DNA of 64,000 nt from Globodera rostochiensis (Eukaryota > Nematoda > Chromadorea > Rhabditida > Heteroderidae), in the NCBI GenBank assembly GCA_018350325.1, contig JAEVLN010000014.1, positions 1,638,001 through 1,702,000 of the forward strand. The letters are read 5' to 3'. Each line of letters opens with the position of its first letter. The stretch's first letter is position 1. The notes below the pieces were generated by a model that was not told the DNA's origin, did not search any database, and saw nothing but the letters and a program-made list of their open reading frames with translations. The translations under genes and the position numbers were made by a program. This document shows positions 24,542 through 35,360 of the stretch, one piece after another.

Positions 24542-24685
24542 CTAACAAAAGATAGGAGAGAAAACAAATTGAAAAATGTTTTTCTTCATTATGAGCAAAG
24601 CCTTCGGAGAGTTACTCTTTAAAGTGCATTCTAATCAATCAATTAAAGCGCTTTTGTCATACCAAGTCGATACCGCCGCCGTCAA

Positions 24686-25009
24686 ATGGTTGAAGCTTCT
24701 TCATTTGTTAGTTACCTATACACAAATTGGGCAAATTCTATGCCTAAAGCATTAGAAGAATCCAAATGGAGAAAAACATTCAATGCCGGCGGCAAATGCT
24801 TTGAAATGTCTCCCGCCCGTTGGCTTCTGGTGGCTGATTCACCAAAATTCCATCGCACAGACAAACGTTGGCTGCCGTTGAATGATGACATTCTTCCCGA
24901 CATTTTCTCTATGATTTTTGCGCTGTTTTTGCTTCTTTTTGTTGCCTTTCAATGTATACGAAATCATCCCTCGGGGGGAAGAAACGGGGCCTATTTTAGC
25001 ATTATTTAG
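24686..25009 (+). CDS. Uninterrupted 107-aa ORF with C-terminal TM, candidate gene
   Basis: A true ATG opens 107 codons without interruption. The peptide is well mixed (NWANSMPKALEESKWRKTFN, then KCFEMSPARWLLVADSPKFH). It has one clean transmembrane segment (IFSMIFALFLLLFVAFQC at about residues 75-92) and a short tail. No family is recognised. The opposite strand is also open over part of it (24716-24903). Without a homologue or transcript I cannot be sure it is expressed. Confidence 0.4.
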   Translation: MVEASSFVSYLYTNWANSMPKALEESKWRKTFNAGGKCFEMSPARWLLVADSPKFHRTDKRWLPLNDDILPDIFSMIFALFLLLFVAFQCIRNHPSGGRNGAYFSII

Positions 25010-25208
25010 TAAATTATTTTATTGCACAAAATTATTTATAAACAAAAAAAAAAGACAATTCGCAAATATGACAAAATGTGAAATTTGTCAATGTTGATAG
25101 GGTTAATGCGTTGCCAATAAGAATTACGAAATTAAGAAGAATTTGGGGTTTCGGTGCTTTGTTCCGAACTCGCAGCGGAAGAACCCGAAACACACACAAA
25201 CGTTCGCC

Positions 25209-27005
25209 CTATTGGGCTTTTGCATCCCCCGATGCTCGTGTTGAAGCACGCGATCTCGGTGGACTGAGAACAAAGCCTTGCTCCTCCAGCCGTTTTCGTG
25301 TCAAGAAGCCTCTAAACTGATTGGGAGTAGAATAATGGGGGAGGGACAAAATATTTATTGCAACTTTATTACCCCCGGGGGGATGGGTAAAACAAAAATA
25401 AAATAAGAAAGCCGAGCCAAATAAAAAGATTCGATTCAAATACATTAAAATCAGATAAAATAGGCGAAGGATTTCGAGTTTTTGATGAACCCACCGAATT
25501 TGAGCCTGGATTTTGGTGGCCGCTTCTGAACTCTCCTTTTTCTGCTGTTCGAAATGTTTTCTGGCCAAATATCCGCGAATTTCCGATTGAATTTTGGTGG
25601 CCGCCCTGTCCTCCGGTGTGGCATTAATTTGTTCCGCGTGACTGTACCCGCCGATGGAGTGGCGTCTGATTAATTACATAAAACGGCACTTTGAAAAGAA
25701 AGATTCTGTTGTTATTTTTTAATTTTATTTTGCCCACTTTAAGTCCTTTTTGTTGTCCGCCGCCTCCAAACGCTCGTTGGAATTTCGCCTCATATTTAAT
25801 CCGTTCATCAATTCGGCGTCCAGACCAAATTTTTCTGGCTGAGTTCGGACCTGACAAAAAATGGGGAAATGTAATTATTCCTTAATCATTTTTAAGATTA
25901 TTCCAAAATTCTTAATGATTAAAAACAACAAAAATTATTTGAATATGGACATAAATCCTTCTTTAATCAAAGTCCGTCCTATTATTTATTGCATTTGGTC
26001 CTTTCTTTTTCATTTTTGCCGAGGATGGATTGGAATTGTAATTCCGTCGTAAAGTTTCCGTCTCCCACAAATTTTATTTCCTAAGCCTTTCTTCTCAGTT
26101 CGGAAGATTTATTCGCCCTGCGCTGAGCTCAAATGGCACACAAAAATATGTCGGGGGAAAAGAGTGCCGCAGGGGCGATGTAACGTTCAAATGCTAAAGC
26201 CTGGCGGGGGGGGGATACTTTTTATTCCCGAAGAGCGGAGATGGCCTTTGCCGGAGAAAAGCCAATGAAAAAGGCATTGAAGCAAGAAAAAGCACCTGCC
26301 CGCAGGGGAAGAAGAGCCACTAAATATTCTTACAGCGGCATCCATCTCCTTTAACAAAACAATTTGTTCCAACATTTAAGCCCGTAAAGGCTTTCGGAGG
26401 AATGGGGGCTAACTGAAGTCGGGGGGAGGGGGGGGAGGGAGGGGGGATAGCCTAAGCCTAAATAATCAATCCGTTTTATAGCATTTACGATCCACATATA
26501 TTTTGTTTTTTGTTCTTAAATTGCACCAAATGTCCACGAAAAGCCGCCTGGATTTTTGTTGCCGCAATGTCCATTGGACTGCTCGGCCGCCCGTTGTGCT
26601 GTCGAGCTTTTTTTAGCTAAATTGACTAAAAATGACAAAAACACGGCTTATAATATTACTTTCTGATGCAATTCACTTCGGAAAATGTCGTAGTTGAATT
26701 TGTCGCCGAGCAAATCCTCCACGCTGCTGGCCGAATTCCCTGAATGAGTAAAAGCTTCAATAAAATCTCTCTGAGTTTATTTACATTTCTGTCTTTCTGA
26801 TCAGAAACTTACGTTTTTTATGTTCAATCAGTGTTTCGAAGAACAGCTGACCGAACTGTGCCAAATCCGCCGGTTGGCTGCGGAGAGTTTCCCGTGCAAA
26901 TGCCTCCAGAAGTGGGCGAAGTCCGCTAGGCAATTTGTATTTGCTTTCCTGGCCTCGGGCAATGTTGCCGGAGGCTCTGTCAGTATTGGCATTGGCAGCA
27001 GCCAT
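25209..27005 (-). CDS. RIIa domain plus IQ-motif protein (Sp17-like)
   Basis: Six exons all in phase (26813-27005, 26660-26739, 26527-26616, 25738-25850, 25495-25665, 25209-25311) give 249 aa. Residues about 22-65 form a RIIa (R2D2) dimerisation/docking domain: YKLPSGLRPLLEAFARETLR followed by SQPADLAQFGQLFFETLIEH. This matches the L..LL..F.RE.LR.QP..I..F...FF..L pattern of PKA-RII, Sp17 and ROPN1. Three IQ motifs follow: AATKIQAAFRGHL, AATKIQSEIRGYLARKHFEQ and AATKIQAQIRGFLTRKRLEE. RIIa domains bind amphipathic helices of AKAP-type anchors, and IQ motifs bind calmodulin. In mammals this combination defines sperm protein Sp17, a flagellar protein. The tail is Arg/Ser-rich. Start: first ATG, 21 residues before the RIIa domain. 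Confidence 0.9.
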
Positions 27006-27213
27006 TTGTTTGAATGTCTGGGAAGATTGGTGGAAATGGCGACGGATGGAGTAATATTAAAAATTTGTTTTTGAACTTTGAATTTGGTAAGGAAAGCGCA
27101 GCTATGGTAACAAAAATGAAATGGGCATTGATGGGACGGATATTGACTTGGCATAGGGAAACGCAAAAGCAATTTCAAACCCAATCGAGAGAAGGCCATA
27201 AATTGTCTCTGGC

Positions 27214-27840
27214 CAAACCCCCCCCCCCCTAATCCCCACCCTAAACCCCTCCCCCCCCCCCCAATTCGCCCCCCCCTAAACCCCTCCCCCCTCCCCCAAA
27301 TCAGCCCCCTCCTCCCCCTAATTCCCCCCCTCTAAACCCCTCCTCCCCCCAATTCCCTCCCCCTACCCCCCCCCAATCCTCGCCCCCTAATCCCCTCCCC
27401 CTAATCCCCCCCCCCTAAACCCCTCCTCCCCCTAATTCCCCCCCCTAAACCCCTCCTCCTCCAATTCCCCCCCCTACCCCCCCCAATTCCTCCCCCCTAA
27501 TCCCTCCTCCCCCTAATCCCCCCCCCTAAACCCTCCTCCCCCATCCCCCCTAAACCCTCCTCCTCCCAATTCCCCCCCCTCACCCCCCCCCAATTCCCCC
27601 CCTAATCCCCCTCCCCTAATTCCCCCCCCTAAACCCCTCCTCCCCCTAATTCCCCCCCTAACCTCCTCCTCCCCTTCCCCCCCCCTACCCACCCCCCCCA
27701 ATCTCCCCCCCTAATCCTCCCCCCCTAATTCCCCCCCCCTAAACCCCTCCTCCCCTAATTCCCCCCCAAACCCTCCTCCCCCTAATTCCCCCCTACCCCT
27801 CCTCCCCCAATTCCCCCCCCCCCCTACCCCCTCCCCAATT
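27214..27840. repeat. C-rich degenerate tandem repeat
   Basis: Roughly 620 bp of plus-strand C-runs is punctuated by CTAAACCCCTCCTC, CTAATTCC and CAATTCC. The unit is about 30-60 bp and degenerate. The minus strand is therefore a long G-rich strand of GGGG-TTA-type blocks, only superficially telomere-like (nematode telomeres are TTAGGC). Confidence 0.85.
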
Positions 27841-30600
27841 CCTCCATAAAGCTCTCAATTCGTAATCATCCTTTTGCTGCATCGCACTTTCTTTTTTCTC
27901 CCTCAACTTTACTCTTCCTTTTGCCACTCTTCTTCTCTTTATGGCACCTCATCCGCCATTCTCTTCCCGTCCCTTCCCATTGCATTCTATTTTTGTTATT
28001 TTCCCAGAAACAAAATGTAAAATGGACCCTCCTTTAGGAGCTAGCAGAACATTAGCCAACTAACAGTCACATCAATTCGCTTTTCCCAGTCTCCTCCCTA
28101 TCACAAAATGATATGAAAAAGGCAAGTCGATGCATTTGCAAAAGGCGATTTGAAGCAAATGTTTGGGTATATAAATGTTTGAGAAAAGGTGAAACGGAGA
28201 AATGGCATAAGAGATTCTCATCCCTTCCGGCGCTGATAATATGGGAAAACGCGTCATCCATTCTAAGCCATTTTTGACTGATCGGATCAGCCGACTCTGT
28301 CGTTTCTTTCATCTGCGATTGGATTGCTCTAATAGCCGATTTGCGATGACGGCGATTTCCCAACTCTTCAAATGTAATAAATAGTTTTGAATGGAGCATT
28401 TTTTATGAACGAATGAACGAACGGATCGATCGGATTAACGAAACTCAGCAGATGAAACACTGGCGAAAAGAGGGGGGGGGGGGGAGACGAGAGTCTGTTT
28501 CAGCCGAGATATTTATTTTATTTTAAATCGTGGGGGGGGGAGGCTGTTCCCGCCACATTGCAAAATGGGGATCGATTCTTTGCCGAGGATGCCCCCCCCC
28601 TCCGACTCAACGAACGCATTCCGAACATACCAAAAAGTCCGTGACGTTTTGAAAAAGAAACACAAACATCCAAAGGTCCCCCGGTGCCCTCCTCGGATGT
28701 TAGCATTGTAAAAAGCGACGGAATAAAAATGTTACATTCAGACAATTTGATTACGGATTTGATTTCACTGTACTTGCGCCATTCAAGTACATATGGGAAC
28801 CCCGCCGTTGTACAAATAATCATTAAATATATAAATATTTACTTTCTCACAATCAACGGAATTATCAGTTGACATTTGCATCCAACCAATTCATAGGCCG
28901 TAATAACTAACTAACCTTTCTTTTTATATTTAAAATATTGCTAATAAATACGAATAAAGCTTATTGTTGTATTCAAGAACAGTCGAGGCGGCTTTTTCTT
29001 TTTACTTTCAATAATTGTTTTGACATTTTTCATTTCCCAATTTTCAAAAATGACACACAAAATTTAATAACGAAACTACCCGGCTATTTAATGCAAAATT
29101 TCCATAAACGTTTTCAATTTGGAAGCTTCGAATAGTTCCAAATTTTTGCTTTGGTGCTTTTGGAAGAATTAATTATAATTATTTATTTATGACAAATTAT
29201 ACCGCTCCAATCGAAAACCAAAACTATTTTTTGTGAAATGAATGTGTACAATTTCGCTTGGGGGGGGGGAATGCGGAAAAAATGAAAGAAAATGGATAAA
29301 AAGATAAAGCGCATTCCGTCATTAAAGTCAAGCCCCTCGGCTGCTTCTGCTGGGGCAAATCGATGGACGTTTGTGAAAGAGTAGGAAAGGACGGAAAGGA
29401 AGAAGATGAAGAAGAAATAAGACGAAGATGATGAAGAAGGGCACAAACACTTTTACTGCCTCAGGGGGGGGGGGGATAATTCGCTTTCACGCAATAAATG
29501 CATAACGACGAGTCGAGACAAAATGCCAGATGAATTGGCACGACAAACAATCAATGGAATGGAGCCAAAAAGGCGCCGAAAAGGAGGAGAAAGTTTGATG
29601 AGTGTGTAAATTGGATGGAATTGAATAGCGCCGCGGGCGGGAAAAGGGCTTAAAATGTATTCAACTGAAATTTAATTAGGGAAAGGGTAATAAGCCAAAC
29701 GGTATGGAACAACTGCTGGTCGGAAATATGAGAATTCTTCCATTTCAGTGCCGAACGGAGAGAGAGGTAAAGGTGAATGAGAGAGACTAAAGAAGAAGAG
29801 AAAAGGGGGGGGGAAGGAATGTAATGGGTGTAATGCAATTTGATTCTAAACATTCTCTCACGGAAGGAACACTCTCGTTCTCGTGAACACAAAATGACGG
29901 ACCAAAAGGTGCCCGATTTAAACGGAGTAGGCACAAAATTCGGTTGAGAGTGTGGGGGGGGGGGAGTCGAAAGAGTGTTTGCCGAATAATCTAAAATGGA
30001 GAATGATGAGTGGAGGGGGAGGGGGGGGGGTGGAAGGGGGGGCGGGGAGGGGTCAAATTGCGTCAGCAAAGTCCCATTCGAGAAGAGTGTGGGGGGGGGG
30101 GGGGGAACGGCTGAAAAAGCGAGTAATTCTGCGAACTTTTCGAAATTGTTCCTTAAGGTGTCCGCAGAAGATGACGTTTTTGTCAAAGTGCAGAATATCA
30201 CAAAATTTATAATTTAACTTTGTCATTCTTTTTTAAATAATTTAATTTAATAATTCAACGGTGGCATTAAGGGCACAAAAAAGTGGTTGAATCCTTTTAC
30301 TAAATATATTATTAAATTATATATAAAACGTTGTCTCGATGATTTCAAGTTGCGGAAATGGCTTTTAGAGAGCAGTATTGAGCCCCAGAAATGTGCTAAA
30401 AACTGTTTTAAGTAACAAAGGTGTATTGGCTAACCAGAAATGGTAAAAGCAAAAGAAATTAAACAACATTTCAAAATAAGTAAAGTCTCGGTTTCGACGC
30501 TTTGTGCATGGAAAGCGGAGGTCTTCTGCTAGAATCCAAAGTTTAGACGCGTCGGTATTAAGCTAGCACACACTTATTAAATATTGGTTCAATTGGCGTG
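27841..30600. other. Intergenic, AT-rich with G-runs, no gene seen
   Basis: This 2.7-kb stretch has AT-rich blocks (28700-29260, 30200-30600) and G-run blocks (28471-28484, 29263-29270, 29465-29475, 29953-30105). The longest well-mixed frame is a 110-codon ORF on the minus strand (28067-28399, starting MLHSKLFITFEELGNRRHRK), which has no recognisable domain and no clear splice partners. I do not call it a gene. Confidence 0.45.
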
Positions 30601-30630
30601 CAGTTTGCAATAAATACCCCACTCCAACCC

Positions 30631-31366
30631 CCTAACCCCCCCCCCCCCAACTTCAAGCATTTCCCCCCTCTCGCCTCCCCCCAACCCCAACCTCCCCCCT
30701 CCCCCCCCCCAACTTCAAGCATTTCCTCCCATCTCGCCTCCCCCCAACCCCAACCCCCTAACCCCCCCCCCCAACTTCAAGCATTTCCTCCCCTCTCGCC
30801 TCCCCCCCCCCAACCCCCTACCCCCCCCCAACTTCAAGCATTTCCTCCCATCTCGCCTCCCCCCAACCCCAACCTCCCCCCTCCCCCCCCCCCCAACTTC
30901 AAGCATTTCCTCCCATCTCGCCTCCCCCCAACCCCAACCTCCCCCCTCCCCCCCCCCAACTTCAAGCATTTCCTCCCCTCTCGCCTCCCCCCCAACCCCC
31001 TACCCCCCCCCCCCCCCCAACTTCAAGCATTTCCTCCCATCTCGCCTCCCCCCAACCCCAACCTCCCCCCTCCCCCCCCAACTTCAAGCATTTCCTCCCA
31101 TCTCGCCTCCCCCCAACCCCAACCTCCCCCCTCCCCCCCCCCCAACTTCAAGCATTTCCTCCCCTCTCGCCTCCCCCCCCAACCCCCTACCCCCCCCCAA
31201 CTTCAAGCATTTCCTCCCATCTCGCCTCCCCCCAACCCCAACCTCCCCCCTCCCCCCCCCCCCAACTTCAAGCATTTCCTCCCATCTCGCCTCCCCCCAA
31301 CCCCAACCTCCCCCCTCCCCCCCCCCCAACTTCAAGCATTTCCCCCCTCTCGCCTCCCCCCCCCCG
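30631..31366. repeat. C-rich minisatellite, about 60-bp unit
   Basis: About twelve copies of a unit built from CAACTTCAAGCATTTCCTCC, a CATCTCGCCTCCCCCC block and an AACCCCAACCTCCCCCC block. Copies differ mainly in C-run length and in presence of the AACCCCAACC segment. It creates a spurious 266-codon Pro-rich ORF on the plus strand. Confidence 0.95.
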
Positions 31367-32039
31367 CCTTTGTCAAATGTCATCGCCGGCGGCGTTGAAT
31401 GGTCATCGGGTCGGCTATTTGCCACATCGCCGCCATATCTCTGTCGACTTCGATGGATCTTTCTCTGCCCGTGGAATGAAAGCAATAAATTTCCATCCGC
31501 TTCCAATGTCCCCAAAAAGACACCCCACAATCTTCCAAATTTCCTCAATTACCGGCCAAATCCGAGTTCAAATTCAATCCAATTCAATTCACAGCAACGG
31601 CCTAACTCAATCTTTCACCAATAGCCAATGGGCACAAATTGAAAACTTTCAGACTTTGGATTTCGAAGGCACTTTTAGTCAAATCTTTTGCCCACCCAAA
31701 TTTAAATGGTTTTTTTATGGTTTAAACTTTAAAGGGCTGTATAATTTTAAAAAAAGATGTTTTTGTTATTTTATTTAGTCACTAATCGTTTTTAGAGATT
31801 CCGATTTTTATAAAAATCGCGGTCCCGACCTATTCAACTTTAAACTCGTTTATTCGTCATTTAACGACGGGGGGGGGGGGGGGGGGTGGACGGCCCATAA
31901 GGAACAAATGGGGAAAAGGGAAGAAACGACTGATTTTGTGAGTGAGTGACCGCAAGGGGCGCCTTGCCAGCTCCTACCAGAAGGCGGAAATCCGGAAACG
32001 TCCACACTTCTTTATTCCCTCCGATCGATCTCTTTCTCA
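31367..32039. other. Intergenic between two minisatellites
   Basis: A mixed segment (31370-31780) is open in one plus frame of 133 codons (from 31377). Its peptide is Ser/Asn/Gln/Phe-rich, without recognisable domain or splice sites. A 17-G run at 31869-31886 follows. No gene is called. Confidence 0.4.
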
Positions 32040-32490
32040 CCTCCATTGATTCCTCTCTCTTTCCATCCCTTCCAATCACTCTTCCTCTCTCTTCCATTGT
32101 TCCATCTCTTCCAATCATCCTCTCGCTTCCATCTCTTCCAATCACTCTTCTTCTCTCTTCCATTGTTCCATCTCTTCCAATCATCCTCTCTCTTCCTATT
32201 GCTTCAAATCACCCTCTCTCTTCCATCTCTTCCAATCACTCTTCCTCTTTCTCTTCCATCCCTTCCAATCACTCTTCCTCTCTCTTCCATTGTTCCATCC
32301 CTTCCAATCACTCTTCATTTCTTTCTTCCATCTTTCAATCACTCTTCCTCTCTCTTTTCCATCTCTTCCAATCATCTTCCTCTCTCTTTTCCATCTCTTC
32401 CAATCATCTTCCTCTCTCTTTTCCATCTCTTCCAATCATCTTCCTCTCTCTTTTCCATCTCTTCCAATGACTCTTCCTCTCTCTTCCGTC
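32040..32490. repeat. CT-rich minisatellite, about 32-bp unit
   Basis: Imperfect tandem copies of TTCCATCTCTTCCAATCA followed by CTCTTCCTCTCTC. The last four copies (about 32340-32470) are nearly identical (TTCCTCTCTCTTTTCCATCT). Confidence 0.92.
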
Positions 32491-32750
32491 CTTTCCGATG
32501 AACACCTGCTTCCATTTGGCTCTCGTCACCAGGCAAATTTCTCTACACTTATCGGCCATTTGGAGTCCCCGGAGTGATCATCGCTGGGCTAAAAGAACAA
32601 TTAGCGGTTCATTCGTTCGTTCCCTCTCAATCTTTCGCCTTCACTGCCCTCACTTTTTCCAAAAAACTTTAGGCCCATTCATTCCCAACGTTCAATTGCT
32701 TACAAATTAGTGCCAAATAGCCCTGGGCGCTGTTCCTCCGTTCGTCTCCG

Positions 32751-35289
32751 ATGAAAGTGTTCAGCTTTCTGTTCAGTCATTTTCGTCTCTTTTACAAGAA
32801 ACGGTTGCGTTATGCCCTCCCCTTTCTCATCCTCGTCCTTTACACCGGTTTTGGCGCTTACATTTTCCGTTACTTCGAATTGGAAGCGGACGAGCAGCGC
32901 CGTGCCCACTACAGGGCTAACGCCGAATACGCCTTCAAAAGGGTCGGTGTTTGTTTTGAATTTTGTGGCATTTTTTTACTGAAGACGCTTTCTCGAATGT
33001 TGGAAGTCCGATGCGAAGAGGGGCTGGACGAGTCTGGCCAATCACTGCAAGCACGGCACGTGAAGGAGCATCTTTTCTGGCTGATCGACTACCTCAATTT
33101 AACTCAGGTCGATAGAGACGAGGGAATAAATGGCCTTTTGCTTAAATTATAAAACATTTGCTCCATTTTGGATGAGTCAAAAGAAAAACATTTGTTTTAA
33201 ACACCGGTTATCGCTTTGTCATATAACTAAAGCATTCTGATCGGAGGGTATTTGAAACCGGGCGAACAATTGGTCCAAAAAATCGTTGATATATTTAATG
33301 AAGCAAATAGCCTTAAGGGAGTCATTCTTGGGTCAAAAATAAGGGGACTCGCTGTGAGCCCGGTTAGCTCAGTCGGTAGAGCACCAGACTCTTAATCTGG
33401 TTGTCGCGGGTTCGAGCCCCGCATCGGGCTGTATTTTTTTCGTTTTAAAATTTAATTAAACACTAAATATTTTTGTTTATGGTTTAAAAACATTTTGTTT
33501 TCAAAATATTCCAATCTGTTTAAAAGGTTATCGAAGAACGTACCGAAAGTTCCCCATGGACATGGGTTGGCGCAATGTTTTACGCGGGTCAGCTTTACAC
33601 CACCATCGGATACGGCATTCCGATTACCCAAACTTCCGGCGGTCGGTTGGCCAGCATTGCGGTGAGAAATCGAAAGCTAAAGCCCCCCCCCCCCCCAATT
33701 AATCAACCCGTTCCTCCAGTACATTATGGTCGGAATTCCGCTTTTTTTGCTCATTCTGACGGAAATTGGCCGCCTTTTGGCGCGCGGATTACGAAAACTG
33801 TACAAAAAACTGCATGCGGCACGCAAAAAGCTGCCGGAAGCTTCGAGGAAAATGAGCGAGCCGATGAGAGTCAGCTTTATTTTTAATTTCATAAAAGTAA
33901 ACTTACCCATAAGTTCATTCTTAATGCTACCGAACTTAATTGCAGAACGGTTGATTACCAAAATTGTTTTTAAAATAAACAAATAAAAATGCCAACAAAT
34001 TAGGCCATTTATCATATCACGGCCGCAATGGCCGGCACAGCCGTCGGCTCGGCAGCGACGCCGTTAATTAATGGCGCCGCGCGAGGCGAATTGTTGCGGG
34101 AGGAGGAGGCAAAACAAAGGGAGGCGGAGAGACGAAACGCCCAAAAGGCGCTGGAGAAGTTGAAGAAGGACAGTCTAAGACAGGAGAAGGGTGAGGAGAA
34201 GCCGCGACAGTTTCCGATCCCCTGGGCACTGACCATTCTGATCGTGTGGACGCTGCTCAGCGCGGCACTTTTTTGCGTTTGGGAAACCGAGTGGGGGTCG
34301 GTAAATTTATAAACAAAAAACGGTGAATTGAAAAAAACTATTTTAAAAGAATTTTCTAAAAGTTTAAATTGGCGTTTATCGTTAAGATACATGACTTCCA
34401 TCTACTTCTTCTTCGTCTCCATCAGGTCACTTAACCCGGTAGCTCAGACGGGTAGAGAATTGGCTTATTTCCGTCGGGGGGTCGTGGGTTTGATCCCGGG
34501 GGGGGGAGGGACATTGGTTTGATTCCCGGGGGGTCGTGGGTTCGATTGATCTCTTTCTGTTTTTTAGTACGGTCGGACTGGGTGACCTGGTGCCGACCAA
34601 CCCGGACATGATGGTTGGTTTTTCTTGTAGCTGTATTAACGGCAATTCAATATATGAGAATGTTCAACAGATTGTCAACTTCTTCATGATTCTGATCGGT
34701 CTCGCTCTGCTGTCCATGTGCATTGATCTCATCCAGAAAGCGTTGCAGAAGTTGATAGAGCGTCTGATCGAGCAGTATATAGACGAGATTGAGAAGATGG
34801 CGTCGGAGGTTGTGAATGTGCAGGACGAAGAAGAGGCGCCCGAAGACATTCCGCCATTCCTTCCCGAGACGGCGGCGGTGCTCACCGAAGGCGAAAGTCG
34901 GCGCGGGAGCAACGCGAGGCGCAAGAGCAGCACCATCGGGCGGGTGAAGGATTGGTTGGCGGAAAGGGCCAGCAACATTTTGGTCAACAAGGTCGCCCCA
35001 GGGGAGAAGGCAAAAACGACGAAATGATTATAAAAACAATTTTGCGCAGATTTATCCGGAAGAATCTTCCGAGTCGGAATCCGAGACGGAAGATCAGAAG
35101 CTGAAGAGCACCGAAGTGGCGGAAGACTTTCTTGAACTGGAAGCGGTGGTAGTCGAGCGGGAGCCATTGCTTAATCCGGAGACTGCAATAAACGTCCAAA
35201 GAGCCGGTGTTTTAGTCCAAGGGATTGACCCCCAGGGGAAGGAAGTGGAAATGATCATCCCCGACCGACGCGGTCAGATCAGAGAATGA
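32751..35289 (+). CDS. TWK-type two-pore-domain potassium channel
   Basis: Nine exons all in phase (32751-32942, 32985-33107, 33527-33661, 33720-33869, 34004-34296, 34387-34425, 34568-34613, 34671-34991, 35050-35289) give 512 aa. The order is M1 (LRYALPFLILVLYTGFGAYI), an extracellular cap helix, first pore loop with filter TTIGYG, then M2 (YIMVGIPLFLLILTEIGRLL). A charged cytosolic loop leads to M3 (WALTILIVWTLLSAALFCVW), second pore loop with filter STVGLGD, and M4 (IVNFFMILIGLALLSMCIDL). The C-tail is long, acidic and Ser-rich. K2P channels pass background K+ current at the plasma membrane as dimers, and nematodes have a large TWK expansion. Two filters and four TMs make the family call firm; the subfamily cannot be told. 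Intron 2 holds a tRNA gene, intron 6 tRNA-like debris. Start: first ATG before M1. Confidence 0.95.
33358..33430 (+). tRNA. tRNA-Lys (CTT)
   Basis: A 73-nt cloverleaf with acceptor stem GCCCGGT/ATCGGGC, D-arm TAGCTCAGTCGGTAGAGC (A box) and anticodon stem CCAGA/TCTGG around loop CTCTTAA (anticodon CTT at 33391-33393). The T-arm is CGCGGGTTCGAGCCCCGC (B box). All stems pair, so it looks functional. It lies in the second intron of the potassium channel gene, in the same orientation. Confidence 0.95.
34432..34550 (+). pseudogene. tRNA-like fragments in an intron
   Basis: A D-arm-like GGTAGCTCAGACGGGTAGAG at about 34439-34456 is followed 30 nt later by a B-box-like GTGGGTTTGATCCCGG. Two further B-box-like copies follow (GGTTTGATTCCCGG near 34517, GTGGGTTCGATT near 34537). 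No complete cloverleaf can be folded. It reads as a decayed tRNA or tRNA-derived repeat whose T-arm was duplicated. It fills most of intron 6 of the potassium channel gene. Confidence 0.6.
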
Positions 35290-35360
35290 ATGAATCGAGA
35301 GTCCCGAATTCTCATTGTTTAGTTTCTTTTGGTTCCGTCGTGCAAAGTCAGCAAGGCTCG

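Noticed and set aside
24712..24903. First exon of the minus-strand 2-TM gene starting MSGRMSSFNG
   Set aside because: Its only good donor (TATAG|GTAACT) leaves phase 2, whereas the next supported exon (24541-24380) needs phase 0; kept out of the model.
27214..27840. Possible interstitial telomere (CCCTAAA-like blocks)
   Set aside because: The units are irregular and nematode telomere repeats are TTAGGC; this is a degenerate C-rich array.
28067..28399. 110-codon minus-strand ORF
   Set aside because: Reasonable composition but no domain, no splice partners and no neighbouring support.
30598..31398. 266-codon Pro-rich ORF on the plus strand
   Set aside because: It is the translation of the C-rich minisatellite; it has no ATG-proximal unique domain and the frame persists only because of C-run structure.
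32196..32435. 79-codon acidic/basic ORF on the minus strand (EEMEKREEDDWKRWKRERKM-like)
   Set aside because: Translation of the CT-rich minisatellite.
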